A stretch of 64,000 nucleotides of DNA from Sideroxydans lithotrophicus ES-1. Lineage in GTDB: Bacteria; Pseudomonadota; Gammaproteobacteria; Burkholderiales; Gallionellaceae. A model generated the notes under the pieces. The model searched no databases and had not been told where the DNA came from. It saw only the letters and a program-made list of their open reading frames with translations. The stretch lies in the NCBI RefSeq assembly GCF_000025705.1, contig NC_013959.1, positions 1,665,063 through 1,729,062 on the forward strand, written 5' to 3'. A program made the translations under genes and the position numbers. Below, piece after piece: positions 18,250 through 27,601 of this stretch (positions within the stretch are counted from its first letter, which is position 1; each line of letters opens with the position of its first letter).

Positions 18250-21200
18250 ATGACAATACCAGCAACCCGACAAGTTGGGATCATGAGGTTCGGCATCGCT
18301 CTCAAGCTAACTGCCATGCTGGCCGCATTCTGTATATTGGCTATCGGACTCACCGGTTATTACACCTACCATGCCACGCGTGAGATTCTGGTCAACAAGG
18401 CCAGTCAGGATATCGTGCTATCGACACGCATCATGGGACGGCGCTTTTCGATGGCGGCAGACGATGTCGCCAAAGATGCGCTTTTCTTTGCGGGGATGCC
18501 AGGCATCCGCTATGTCATCGGCAGCGGACGTGCAGCAGAAATCGCGCGGCAGAACCTGGCCGAGCAATTCAGAAGCATGCTCTCGGAGCATCCCACTTAT
18601 TACCAGATTCGCTTCATCAGCGCGCAAAACAACGGCATCGAACTGGTCAGGGTAGATCGCGACAGCAACGGTTACAAAATCGTCAGAGGCCAGGATTTGC
18701 AGGAAAAGATGCAATTCCCGTATGTATATGAATCCCTCAGGTTGGCAGCAGGGCAAGTTCATTACTCCAACATCTTCATCAACCGCGAGATCGGCGCGCA
18801 TGTCGGCCTCAACAAGCCCACGCTGCAAGTCGCGACGCCGGTACAAAGTGCCGATGGACGGACCCTCGGCGTGCTCGTGATCAATGTCGACCTGAACCGG
18901 ATTTTTGCGCTGCTGAAAGCCGACCTGCGCAGCGAATACCAGCTCTATCTCGCCAACCAGGCTGGAGATTTCCTGATACATCCTGACAATTCCATGACCT
19001 TCGGCTTCGATTACGGTCGGCGTTTTCTGGTGCAGGACACCTTCAAGCCGGTAGCCGCACTCATAAACGAGATCAGCGAGGCAGTAGCGGTGCACTCGAA
19101 TTCCGTCGACGAAAAGAGCGATGTGGTCGGAGGGTTTGTGCGCATTCCATTCGGCGACGAGCGGGCGCAGAGTTTCGTCATCATAGGCATGACGGTTCCG
19201 CTGGATATCGTGCTTGCCGAAACCGATGCCATGGTCAGGAATAGTGTCCGCATCGCGATAGGCATGAGCCTTGCGGCCATCGTCATGTCCATATTGGTCG
19301 CCATGCTGTTTTCCAGGCCGCTCAAGCGACTGGTGAGAGTTGTGCAAAGGTTCTCGGATACGCGGGAACTGACTCCGGAAACCATACATAACCACGATGA
19401 GATCGGGGTACTGGCACAAAGCATCTACCAGATGCAGGAGAATATTCTGGATCATCTGGGAGAACTCAACATACAGAATGAAATACTGCAGCAAGAGATC
19501 CACGAGCGCGAACAGATGGAAAGATACGAACAGTTTCGCAGCCAATCGCTGGAGTTACTTGCGGGTGACAATTCCATACTCAGCATACTGAAGGCTATCG
19601 TACAGGGTGTCGAGAGGCTCAATCCCGGGATGCTTTGCAGCATATTGCTGCTGGACAAGGACGGCAAACATCTGGGCAAAGGGATAGCCCCCAGCCTGCC
19701 TGACTTCTATAACACAGCGATCGAAGGTGTCGAGATCGGCTTGGGTGTAGGCTCCTGTGGAACAGCCGCATACACCAAAGAACGTATCATCGTTGAAGAC
19801 ATTCAAACACATCCCTACTGGGCCCTGTACAAAGAGCTCGCGGCAAAGGCCGGATTGGGTTCGTGCTGGTCACAGCCGATCCTGTCCTCGACGGATCAAG
19901 TGCTGGGCACCTTTGCCATCTACCACCATCAGGCTTACACACCGACCGAATCCGACATACAGCTCATCGAACAGTCCGCCCGCCTGGCCAGTATCGCTAT
20001 CGAGCGCAAGCGCTCCGAAGAGGCGCTGCATTACAGCGAAAAGCGTTTCCGCGATGTGAATGATGCGGCCGGTGAATATGTGTGGGAAATGGGTACCGAC
20101 ATGGTTTACACCTATGTATCCAATCGATCCGTCGATGTTAAGGGATACGTGCCAGACGAGTTGCTCGGTCATACCCCGATGGAATTCATGCCTGTGGAAG
20201 ACATTCCGCATGTGAGAGAAATCGTCAATCGCGCGATCGCCAGCAATACGTCATTCAAGTTGCAACACCGCGACATCACCAAATCCGGCACATTGTTATG
20301 GGAAGAAGTGAACGGTGTCCCTTTCTTCGACGAGCACGGAGAGCTCATGGGCCTGCGCGGTACCGGGATGAACATCACCGATCGCAAACGGGCTGAAGAG
20401 GAGATCAAGAGTCTTGCGTTCTATGACCCGCTGACCCACCTGCCCAATCGGCGGCTCCTCGTCGATCGGCTGCAGCATGCATTGGCTTCCAGTACACGAA
20501 GTGGACGTGAAGGCGCATTGCTGTTCATCGATCTGGACAATTTCAAGACCCTCAACGACACTCTTGGCCACGATATAGGCGACCTGCTGTTGCAGCAAGT
20601 TGCACTACGCCTGGCTTCCTGTGTACGCGAAGGAGACACCGTGGCACGTCTGGGCGGGGACGAATTCGTGGTGATGCTGGAGGAACTCAGCGAACAGACG
20701 CTTGAAGCAGCCGCTCAGACAGAATCCATCGGTGAGAAGATCCTGCTTACCCTCAACCAGCCCTACCTGCTTGCGGCACATGAGTACAGGAACTCGCCCA
20801 GCATCGGCGCCACCCTGTTCGGCAACAAGCCTCAGTCGATAGAAGAACTTTTGAAACAGGCTGATATCGCCATGTACCAGGCCAAGAAGGCAGGACGCAA
20901 TACGCTGCGCTTCTTTGACCCGCAGATGCAGGAAACCGTCATTGCTCGTGCCTTGCTGGAGCGCGAGTTAAGCAAGGCGCTTGAGAATGACCAATTCCAG
21001 CTGTATTACCAGATCCAGATGACCGACCTGAATGAACCGTTTGGTGCAGAAGCATTGATTCGCTGGATCCATCCGGAGCGCGGACTGATACCGCCCAATC
21101 ATTTCATTCCGCTGGCAGAAGAAGTTGGATTGATCCTGCCCATCGGCCTGTGGGTACTCGATACTGCCTGCAACCAGATCAAGATATGGGAAAAGAACGC

Positions 21201-21741
21201 ATCGACTCGCGAGCTGGTACTGGCGGTTAATGTGAGCGCCAGAAGTTTCTTCCAGGATGATTTTGTCACCCAGATACAAACTGTCCTGCAACGTCATGCA
21301 ATCAACCCAAAGCGGCTCAAACTCGAGATCACCGAAAGCATGATGCTCAACAGTATCGAACAGACCATCGAGAAGATGAATGCCCTGAAAAAGCTGGGTG
21401 TTCAATTCGCGATGGATGACTTCGGCACCGGCTATTCATCGCTGCAATATCTCAAACGATTGCCGCTGGACCAGCTCAAGATCGACCAGTCGTTCGTTCG
21501 GGACATCGCCACCGATAGCAGCGACAAAGCGATTGTGACAACCATCGTCGCCATGGCGCACAGCCTGAATCTCGATGTCATCGCCGAGGGAGTAGAAACG
21601 GAACAGCAACGGCAACTCCTCATCGAGAGCGGCTGCAGCCAGTACCAGGGCTACCTGTTCGGCAAACCCGCGCCGATCAGGCAATTCGAAGAATCACTGA
21701 AGCCGGGCTTGCGGCAAGCCAACGTCACTTATGACATTTAG
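18250..21741 (+). CDS. Cache-HAMP-GAF-PAS-GGDEF-EAL c-di-GMP signalling protein
   Basis: The product has 1163 residues. The order is a transmembrane helix (about 15-35), a periplasmic double-Cache sensor (about 40-310), a second helix with HAMP (about 325-400), GAF (about 430-580), PAS (about 595-715), GGDEF (motif near 801-805, with RxxD five residues before it) and EAL (from about 934). The EAL domain keeps its catalytic signatures: E-A-L, NVSARSF, LEITES, MDDFGTGYSSL, LKIDQSF and AEGVE. Both synthesis and breakdown of c-di-GMP are therefore possible. It starts three bases after the PotD-like gene; an alternative ATG at 18283 would still precede the first helix. Confidence 0.92.
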   Translation: MTIPATRQVGIMRFGIALKLTAMLAAFCILAIGLTGYYTYHATREILVNKASQDIVLSTRIMGRRFSMAADDVAKDALFFAGMPGIRYVIGSGRAAEIARQNLAEQFRSMLSEHPTYYQIRFISAQNNGIELVRVDRDSNGYKIVRGQDLQEKMQFPYVYESLRLAAGQVHYSNIFINREIGAHVGLNKPTLQVATPVQSADGRTLGVLVINVDLNRIFALLKADLRSEYQLYLANQAGDFLIHPDNSMTFGFDYGRRFLVQDTFKPVAALINEISEAVAVHSNSVDEKSDVVGGFVRIPFGDERAQSFVIIGMTVPLDIVLAETDAMVRNSVRIAIGMSLAAIVMSILVAMLFSRPLKRLVRVVQRFSDTRELTPETIHNHDEIGVLAQSIYQMQENILDHLGELNIQNEILQQEIHEREQMERYEQFRSQSLELLAGDNSILSILKAIVQGVERLNPGMLCSILLLDKDGKHLGKGIAPSLPDFYNTAIEGVEIGLGVGSCGTAAYTKERIIVEDIQTHPYWALYKELAAKAGLGSCWSQPILSSTDQVLGTFAIYHHQAYTPTESDIQLIEQSARLASIAIERKRSEEALHYSEKRFRDVNDAAGEYVWEMGTDMVYTYVSNRSVDVKGYVPDELLGHTPMEFMPVEDIPHVREIVNRAIASNTSFKLQHRDITKSGTLLWEEVNGVPFFDEHGELMGLRGTGMNITDRKRAEEEIKSLAFYDPLTHLPNRRLLVDRLQHALASSTRSGREGALLFIDLDNFKTLNDTLGHDIGDLLLQQVALRLASCVREGDTVARLGGDEFVVMLEELSEQTLEAAAQTESIGEKILLTLNQPYLLAAHEYRNSPSIGATLFGNKPQSIEELLKQADIAMYQAKKAGRNTLRFFDPQMQETVIARALLERELSKALENDQFQLYYQIQMTDLNEPFGAEALIRWIHPERGLIPPNHFIPLAEEVGLILPIGLWVLDTACNQIKIWEKNASTRELVLAVNVSARSFFQDDFVTQIQTVLQRHAINPKRLKLEITESMMLNSIEQTIEKMNALKKLGVQFAMDDFGTGYSSLQYLKRLPLDQLKIDQSFVRDIATDSSDKAIVTTIVAMAHSLNLDVIAEGVETEQQRQLLIESGCSQYQGYLFGKPAPIRQFEESLKPGLRQANVTYDI

Positions 21742-21829
21742 TCCAGTAGTGAATGTCGAATCAGCCATCTGGCACACGTCGACTGAGGCAGCATCCTGAA
21801 GTAATTCATTGATGCGTTGTCCACAAAAG

Positions 21830-22264
21830 TCAGCCATGCCGCCCCTTGTAGCAGTGTGCCGCAGCATGCACGACTTCCGAATAGGGAATCTCCTCCAGCT
21901 CGCCCCACTTCAGCAGTGCGCCTTCCAGCAGCGCATCGACATTCCCCACTTCCTCGCCGTCATCCAGCACGTACTGCAGCCCCTTCAATCCCCCGCATTG
22001 CACTCGCATTTCCTGTGCATGCGAAAGTACAACGTCATCCCGCACCGTCCCCAGCGCAAAGGCAAAACCATGCCGCAGGCGATCGTGCAATTCAGTACAA
22101 CGGGAAAGGCTATCCGCATCCCGGCAGGTGACCAGTTCGCGCTCGGCGATCTGGACCCGATCCGAACGGTCGCACCCGACACAACGGCTCAGCAAGGACT
22201 TTTCGAACGTACAGGGACGCTCGACCGCCTCGGATAGTTTTCTCCGGAAGGCAGTCTCGTCCAT
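21830..22264 (-). CDS. Conserved hypothetical protein with a four-cysteine N-terminus
   Basis: The 144-residue soluble product has no signal peptide. Cysteines at about 18, 28, 31 and 47 (C-x9-C-x2-C-x15-C) look like a metal or iron-sulfur site. A further Cys-Gly-Gly lies in the middle. I recognise the pattern as a small family seen in sulfur-oxidising and related betaproteobacteria but know no function for it. It is the last gene of the long minus-strand string that begins with dsrA, six bases after the 75-residue gene. Cytoplasmic electron transfer or a regulatory role is possible; no claim is made. Confidence 0.7.
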   Translation of the reverse strand: MDETAFRRKLSEAVERPCTFEKSLLSRCVGCDRSDRVQIAERELVTCRDADSLSRCTELHDRLRHGFAFALGTVRDDVVLSHAQEMRVQCGGLKGLQYVLDDGEEVGNVDALLEGALLKWGELEEIPYSEVVHAAAHCYKGRHG

Positions 22265-22269
22265 GACAG

Positions 22270-22497
22270 TTAATCGTCCCCCAGTTCCGGGGCCGGATCG
22301 CGCACCTGATTGAGCAGATCCTCGGCATGCAGCTCCGATTCGGCATGGATCATCTTGATCAAAGAAGGGGAGCCCACGGCAAGTTCAATCCGCAATTGCT
22401 TGACTCTCGCCGATGCATCCCGATATTGGTCATGTTGCTCCAGCTTCTTCAATTGCCTGAAGGGGAACTCGGTCACTTGAAAAATGTAATAGGGCAT
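22270..22497 (-). CDS. Small conserved hypothetical protein
   Basis: The 75-residue, soluble, charged and mostly helical product begins MPYYIFQVTEFPFRQLKKLE and has no cysteines or membrane segment. A good ribosome-binding site, GAGGAA, precedes the ATG. It sits between the ankyrin gene and the four-cysteine gene, with six bases to the latter, so the two are probably cotranslated. The function is unknown. Confidence 0.7.
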   Translation of the reverse strand: MPYYIFQVTEFPFRQLKKLEQHDQYRDASARVKQLRIELAVGSPSLIKMIHAESELHAEDLLNQVRDPAPELGDD

Positions 22498-22535
22498 GGC
22501 TTCCTCGTTTTATCCAGGCCAGGATGCACGCTGCA

Positions 22536-23108
22536 TCAGGTACCCGGGCGTTTCATGAATGTGACGACGTTGGAGCCGGGAGCATTTTTGGTGGCACAAC
22601 TGCCTTCCCCTGCTCCAGCGAGTTGTTCGGCTTCGTGCAACAGGTTGATGACATCCACATAATGCTTCTGTTTCACCATCATCAGCGCAGTGTAGCCGCC
22701 CTCGTTGCGTGCCAGGACATCCGCGCCTGCCTGCAGGAGAGCCTCGACCACTGCGGTCTCGCCGTATCCCGCTGCCAGCATCAACGGCCGCACACCATAA
22801 CCGATAGCCGCCTCGATGTTGGCCCCGGCATCGATCAAAGTCTGCACGACATCTGCAAAGCCGCGCTTCGATTCCGGGTTGTACACTGCCTTGGCCAACG
22901 GGGCCCAACCGCGTTCGTCGCAGGCATTGACGTCTGCCCCCTCTTCGATCAACAGCTTCACCATGGACAGATCGCCGGCATGGGCAGCCAGCATCAGCAA
23001 CGTGGCATTTTCAGCGTCCCGTGTACCGACATCGGCCCCATCCTTCAGCATCCGCTTCACCGTAGCCGCATCGCCGGCCTTTACGAACTCAATCAATTCA
23101 TTGGACAT
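22536..23108 (-). CDS. Ankyrin-repeat protein
   Basis: The 190-residue product is built of about four ankyrin repeats (about 1-140), with the repeat signature GxTPLxxA appearing as ENATLLMLAAHAGDLSMVKLLIEEGADVNA and equivalents. It has no signal peptide. Ankyrin proteins mediate protein-protein contacts; the partner is unknown. The start at 23108 is supported by GGAGG seven bases upstream. It is part of the minus-strand string after dsr-cysG, and gene order alone suggests a link with the secreted protein upstream (19 bases away). Confidence 0.88.
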   Translation of the reverse strand: MSNELIEFVKAGDAATVKRMLKDGADVGTRDAENATLLMLAAHAGDLSMVKLLIEEGADVNACDERGWAPLAKAVYNPESKRGFADVVQTLIDAGANIEAAIGYGVRPLMLAAGYGETAVVEALLQAGADVLARNEGGYTALMMVKQKHYVDVINLLHEAEQLAGAGEGSCATKNAPGSNVVTFMKRPGT

Positions 23109-23127
23109 ACGAACCTCCACTGGCAAT

Positions 23128-24024
23128 TTATTTCTTGACCGTGTCCTGCAAGGCAAGCCGGATTGCTTCCGGTGCCTTCATGATGCTCATGAAGCTGTTG
23201 CTTCCCATCATGCTGAGATCTGGAAAATCGATGGCAATGCGGAAACGCGCATACAGGGCATAGACCTTGCTGCCCGAAACCAGCACTTCATAGGGCAAAT
23301 GCGCGGTGGATTTCACGTCGCGGAAGTCGATCGCTTTCATGATGAACTGGTCGTCCATATATTTCTTGTCGCCCTCGCCTTTCATGGCCACGCCGAACAC
23401 GGTTTCCTGTTTGCCGGGCACGTCGACGCGATAGACCTTGGATACGCCGTTCTTGTTGCTTGAAAGTTTCGCATCAACGGCCTGAACCGCCTCTTCATAA
23501 CTGCCGTATTCGGCCAGCACGCTGGGCTCGTTGAAATATTCCATGCCGAAAGTGTAGTGGTACTTGCGCGCCTGCTTCGCCGTCATGCCTTCCGCGCCGA
23601 ACTCCTCCACTTTGCCCAATGCCGTTGCCAATGTGGATGCCACATTGCCCAGATCGCTCTGCATGCGGTAAACGTTCGCCATGTATACCGGGTTTGTATA
23701 ACCCACTTGCACTTCCTTGCCGACCTCGGTGATCGATACACGCTGGATCGCGCCATAGCCGCCGAACTCGGAAGCTGCGGCATTCTTCTTCAATTCATCA
23801 TTGGTCACGACGATGATGTCGGCTCCGCCATAAGGCGCATATTCGCCGACCACGGTGAAACCGGCTGTCGTCAATGCTGACTTCACTTGCGCGGACTTCT
23901 CAGCCACTGTTCCTGCGCCCTTTGAAGCCAACACGAACGGCTTGAGCTTCACATCATCAGCCCGGGCAACACTTGTCACGACCATCAGCAACACAGCAAG
24001 CAACATATTTATAATTTTCATCAT
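23128..24024 (-). CDS. Secreted protein of unknown function
   Basis: The 298-residue product has a clear Sec signal peptide (cut near SVARAD), so the mature protein is periplasmic. The mature part has two segments that resemble alpha/beta sandwich folds (KLKPFVLASKGAG and a later YEVLVSGSKVYALYARFRIAIDFPDL), but I cannot assign a family confidently. It contains no cysteine or heme motif. GGGAGA precedes the ATG. It follows the HTH-ferredoxin-reductase fusion by 47 bases in the same direction. A role with periplasmic sulfur handling would be guesswork. Confidence 0.75.
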   Translation of the reverse strand: MMKIINMLLAVLLMVVTSVARADDVKLKPFVLASKGAGTVAEKSAQVKSALTTAGFTVVGEYAPYGGADIIVVTNDELKKNAAASEFGGYGAIQRVSITEVGKEVQVGYTNPVYMANVYRMQSDLGNVASTLATALGKVEEFGAEGMTAKQARKYHYTFGMEYFNEPSVLAEYGSYEEAVQAVDAKLSSNKNGVSKVYRVDVPGKQETVFGVAMKGEGDKKYMDDQFIMKAIDFRDVKSTAHLPYEVLVSGSKVYALYARFRIAIDFPDLSMMGSNSFMSIMKAPEAIRLALQDTVKK

Positions 24025-24071
24025 TCATCTCCCTATTTTGGTTGGCACTACAGGTGAACCATCAAAACGAC

Positions 24072-25565
24072 CTAGTTGACCATCTCTACAAACACACGCG
24101 TCTTGGGCAGGCCGCGCCCAAGAAAGAATTGCTCGGCGACCCCCAATGCCGATTCGGGACCTGCGAGATAGATATCTCCCTGCAACACCCCGCTATCATT
24201 TTCTACAATACCTTTGAGCTGGTGTAGCAACGAGGTTTCCCGTTTGCCGCTTACTGCGCGCAGATCGAATCCCGCCACCAGTTCTGCGTAGTGAAAATTA
24301 TCCAGCGCATCATCCCAGGCCCGTGCCACATTCGGTATGTAGATATGCGCCTTGCTCGAACCGATCCAGTACAGATGGATGGACTCTGCATCGAGCGACA
24401 TGGCATGTTCTATCAGGCTTTTGATGGGTGCGAATCCGCCGTCGAAGGCAAAGAAATATAACGGACGAGGAGATTTTTCGTGCAGGATGAACTCCCCTTG
24501 CGGCCCCTCGATCTCGACGGATTCGTTTTGCCCGAGATGCTCGAACACATAATCCGAGAACAGGTTGCCGGAATGGCGGCGCAGATGAAACAGCACATTG
24601 CGATCATCGCAGGGGCAGCTGGCGATAGGCAGATCCGCACTGAACGATTGTCCGACGCGCAAAGTAACGCGCTGTCCGGCGAGGAAACGCAGACGCTGGG
24701 TACGCGGGGTTTGCAGATGCAGCAGGATCATGTCCTCGCTGATGTCCCCCTTTGCCTTCACTTTGGCGGTTATCTGTTGGAAGGGGATGTCCTGCACACT
24801 GCCGGCTACCGGTGCTTCGATCACGACATCGCTGACCGCCGTGTTGCTGCACAGCAGGATATAACCCTGGTCCTTTTCGGCATCTGGAATGACAAAATCG
24901 TGGTGGCGTGTCTTCTTGACTTCACCCGATACGAGCCTGGCCTTGCACAGACCGCAATTACCCCCGCTGCACCCGTAACTGAGCGGTATGCCGGAACGCA
25001 TCGCGGCTTCGAGCAATGTATCCTGACCTTCCACCAGAAAATCATGCCTGCTCGGCAATATCGTGACCTGTGCCGTCATGACATGCAGCATGCTGTCCTT
25101 GATCGCCAGCGGGTTGCTGAATCCGGGTTCCATCGCCAGGGCCACCTCCTGTTTGATCCACGCCTTCAGCTTATCCATCGTCTCATGAGTCAAAGGGCTG
25201 TCTTTCTCTTCGATCTCGATGAGTTTGTCCCACAAGCCGGCCAGCAGGACATTGAATTTCTTGACCTGGGCCTGACTGATGTCCAGTGTCTTGCTCAGTT
25301 CGGTTATGCGTGCAGCCAGTACTTCCGCATCGGGCAGCGCGCGTTCGAACACGCGTTTGCCAAAGGCTTTTTCCTTGATCTGGGTGACACGCCTGAATTC
25401 GGCTATATCTTCCAGTTGCGCATCCGGATAACAGGCCAACAGCCCCTCGACGGACACCATCCCATCGAAGGAAAGCAGCTCGCCGTTCTTTATCTTCTTT
25501 TGCAAGGCGGTCCGGGTGACCCCTACCAATCTTGCGGCCCGTGTCAGACTCAGCGTATCGCTCAT
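24072..25565 (-). CDS. HTH domain fused to [2Fe-2S] ferredoxin and FAD/NAD(P) reductase
   Basis: The product has 497 residues and three parts. Residues about 1-50 form a helix-turn-helix (LTRAARLVGVTRTALQKKI, then a short wing), as in Fis- or MerR-like binders. A helical linker (about 60-155) follows. Residues about 162-255 are a plant-type [2Fe-2S] ferredoxin with ligands Cys199, Cys204, Cys207 and Cys239. Residues about 262-497 are a ferredoxin-NADP reductase-like flavin/NAD module. The last two parts match reductase components of oxygenases. A DNA-binding domain on such a reductase is unusual and suggests a redox-responsive regulator or a locus-bound electron carrier. It lies 55 bases after cysG in the dsr gene string. 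Confidence 0.82.
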   Translation of the reverse strand: MSDTLSLTRAARLVGVTRTALQKKIKNGELLSFDGMVSVEGLLACYPDAQLEDIAEFRRVTQIKEKAFGKRVFERALPDAEVLAARITELSKTLDISQAQVKKFNVLLAGLWDKLIEIEEKDSPLTHETMDKLKAWIKQEVALAMEPGFSNPLAIKDSMLHVMTAQVTILPSRHDFLVEGQDTLLEAAMRSGIPLSYGCSGGNCGLCKARLVSGEVKKTRHHDFVIPDAEKDQGYILLCSNTAVSDVVIEAPVAGSVQDIPFQQITAKVKAKGDISEDMILLHLQTPRTQRLRFLAGQRVTLRVGQSFSADLPIASCPCDDRNVLFHLRRHSGNLFSDYVFEHLGQNESVEIEGPQGEFILHEKSPRPLYFFAFDGGFAPIKSLIEHAMSLDAESIHLYWIGSSKAHIYIPNVARAWDDALDNFHYAELVAGFDLRAVSGKRETSLLHQLKGIVENDSGVLQGDIYLAGPESALGVAEQFFLGRGLPKTRVFVEMVN

Positions 25566-25620
25566 GCAATCACCCTGTGCCCCTCTGCTGCCCCATCAGG
25601 AACGGATCACGGAAAATCGC

Positions 25621-26997
25621 TCACGTACCGGGATGGAACCAGGCCAGCTTGTCGCGCAACGTCACCACGCCACCGACGATGATGAGTGTAGGTGCCTGCG
25701 GTTTCTCGCGCTCGGCGATGGCAGGCAGCGTCGCCAAAGTGCCGGTGATGACGCGCTGGTTCTGCGTCGTGCCCTGTTGCACGATGGCGATCGGTGTCGT
25801 GTCCGGCATGCCGTGTTTGATGAGTTCGGAACAAAGCGTTTCCAGACCATGCAAGCCCATGTAGACCACCACGGTCTGCCGGGGTCGTGCGAGCGCACCC
25901 CAGTCCAGGTTCATCGTGCCGTCTTTCAGATGGCCGGTGACGAACATGCAGGATTGGGCATGGTCACGATGGGTCAGCGGAATGCCGGCATAGGATGCCA
26001 CACCCGAAGCTGCAGTGATGCCTGGCACCACCTGGAATGGAATACCTTCCGCTGCCAGCGTCTCGATCTCCTCGCCGCCGCGGCCGAAGATGAACGGATC
26101 GCCGCCCTTGAGGCGCAACACGCGCTTGCCTTCCTTGGCCAGCCGTACCAGCAGTTCGTTGATCTCTTCCTGGCGCAAGGTATGGTCGTCGCGCTTCTTG
26201 CCCACGTAGATGCGCTCCGCGTCGCGTCGCGCCATCTCGACGATGGGCTTGGATACAAGGTTGTCGTATACCACCACATCGGCCTTCTGCATCAGGCGCA
26301 ACGCACGGAAAGTGAGCAAGTCCGGATCGCCGGGACCAGCTCCGACCAGATAGACCTCACCACGCTGGATGTTGTCTTCGCTGGCCAGCATTTGTTGCAG
26401 CATCGCTTCTGCACTCGGCTCATCGCCGGTCAGCACCTTTTCGGCGACCACCCCTTCCAGCGCGTTCTCCCAGAAGATGCGCCGCTTGGCCGGGTTGGTG
26501 ACGCGCAGCTTGACCTGTTCGCGAAAACGCTCGGCAAAGGCTGCCAGTCGGCTGTAGTTCTGCGGAATGATCGTCTCCAGTTTGCCGCGCATCATGCGCG
26601 TCAGCACCGGCGAAGCACCGCCGCTGGAGAAAGCGATCATCAGCGGCGAGCGGTCGAGGATGGCGGGCATGATGAAACTGCACAGCTCCGGGTCGTCGAC
26701 CACGTTCACCGGGATATTGCGCGCATGCGCCAGTTCGGACACCTGCTTGTTCACGCTGCGGTCGTTGGTCGCGGCGATGATCAGGGTCACGCCATCGAGG
26801 TGCGATGCTTCGAAACGCGCAACGACCGCTTGAACATCATGCAGCTGTGCCAGCGCCGGATCGATCTCGGGTGCGACCACGCGCACTTTCGCCCCCGCCT
26901 CCAGCAGCACGCCCGCCTTGCGTTTGGCAACCTCACCTCCGCCGACGATCAGGCAAAGACGACCTTTGACGTTATGAAATACCGGCAGGAAATCCAC
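25621..26997 (-). CDS. cysG: Siroheme synthase (multifunctional CysG)
   Basis: The 458-residue product fuses precorrin-2 dehydrogenase/sirohydrochlorin ferrochelatase (about 1-210, NAD site [11 protein letters not shown]) to uroporphyrinogen-III C-methyltransferase (about 215-458, motif [15 protein letters not shown] and [13 protein letters not shown]). It converts uroporphyrinogen III to siroheme, the prosthetic group of DsrAB encoded in the same string. The start is GTG, with AAGGGA four bases upstream, and lies one base after the stop of the DUF4202 gene. Its placement strongly suggests siroheme supply dedicated to dissimilatory sulfite reductase. Confidence 0.95.
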   Translation of the reverse strand: MDFLPVFHNVKGRLCLIVGGGEVAKRKAGVLLEAGAKVRVVAPEIDPALAQLHDVQAVVARFEASHLDGVTLIIAATNDRSVNKQVSELAHARNIPVNVVDDPELCSFIMPAILDRSPLMIAFSSGGASPVLTRMMRGKLETIIPQNYSRLAAFAERFREQVKLRVTNPAKRRIFWENALEGVVAEKVLTGDEPSAEAMLQQMLASEDNIQRGEVYLVGAGPGDPDLLTFRALRLMQKADVVVYDNLVSKPIVEMARRDAERIYVGKKRDDHTLRQEEINELLVRLAKEGKRVLRLKGGDPFIFGRGGEEIETLAAEGIPFQVVPGITAASGVASYAGIPLTHRDHAQSCMFVTGHLKDGTMNLDWGALARPRQTVVVYMGLHGLETLCSELIKHGMPDTTPIAIVQQGTTQNQRVITGTLATLPAIAEREKPQAPTLIIVGGVVTLRDKLAWFHPGT

Positions 26998-26998
26998 G

Positions 26999-27601
26999 TT
27001 ATCCCTTGATGGATTTCAGGATCAGCGGCACCAGCGCTTCCGGCAGCTTGATCTTGCCTGCCAGCGCGAAATCATGGGCGCGGGAAGACATCTTGTTCCA
27101 GGTCTTTTTGACGATCTCGATCCACTTCGCTTCGTCATATTCAGGGTGCTGTCCGGCAAAGTGCAGCATGTAATGCTCGATGAACACCAGGTCGACCACA
27201 TCTTCCATCATCTGCGTTTCCGGATTGACCTTGAGCGCCTTCTTGCCAACGATGGTCTTGACGCGCTCTATCATCTCGTCGTCATAACCGGCTTCCTTCA
27301 TCAACCTGCCCGCGGTCTCGGCGTGGAACTTGTACAGCCCGGTGCGCCATTGCAGATAACCGTTGCGATCCATGGGATAGTTACTGCGCGGGGTCTTCCA
27401 GCGCTGGATGTGCTGGGCGCGGCATGCCAGCTTCACGGCTTCCGATGCCTCTGGCGCATAACGCTCCTGCATCTCGGTCATGCGCTGCGCGTACAGCAAT
27501 TCTTTCGGATATTCCTTGCCGTCTGCCATTTCCTTGTTCGGATCTTCTGCATTGGCCTTGTCGAAGGCTGCGATGGCAGCCTGGTAACGTTGCTGTGTCA
27601 T
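26999..27601 (-). CDS. DUF4202 domain-containing protein
   Basis: The product has 200 residues and no signal peptide. I recognise it as the DUF4202 family by motifs such as [34 protein letters not shown] and [15 protein letters not shown]. His/Asp residues ([17 protein letters not shown]) suggest an HD-like metal site; that is inference. The family is often near sulfate-activation and sulfur-metabolism genes, but its reaction is unknown to me. The start at 27601 overlaps the dsrN stop (ATGA), and cysG follows after one base, so it is tightly coupled to siroheme biosynthesis and modification. Confidence 0.82.
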   Translation of the reverse strand: MTQQRYQAAIAAFDKANAEDPNKEMADGKEYPKELLYAQRMTEMQERYAPEASEAVKLACRAQHIQRWKTPRSNYPMDRNGYLQWRTGLYKFHAETAGRLMKEAGYDDEMIERVKTIVGKKALKVNPETQMMEDVVDLVFIEHYMLHFAGQHPEYDEAKWIEIVKKTWNKMSSRAHDFALAGKIKLPEALVPLILKSIKG

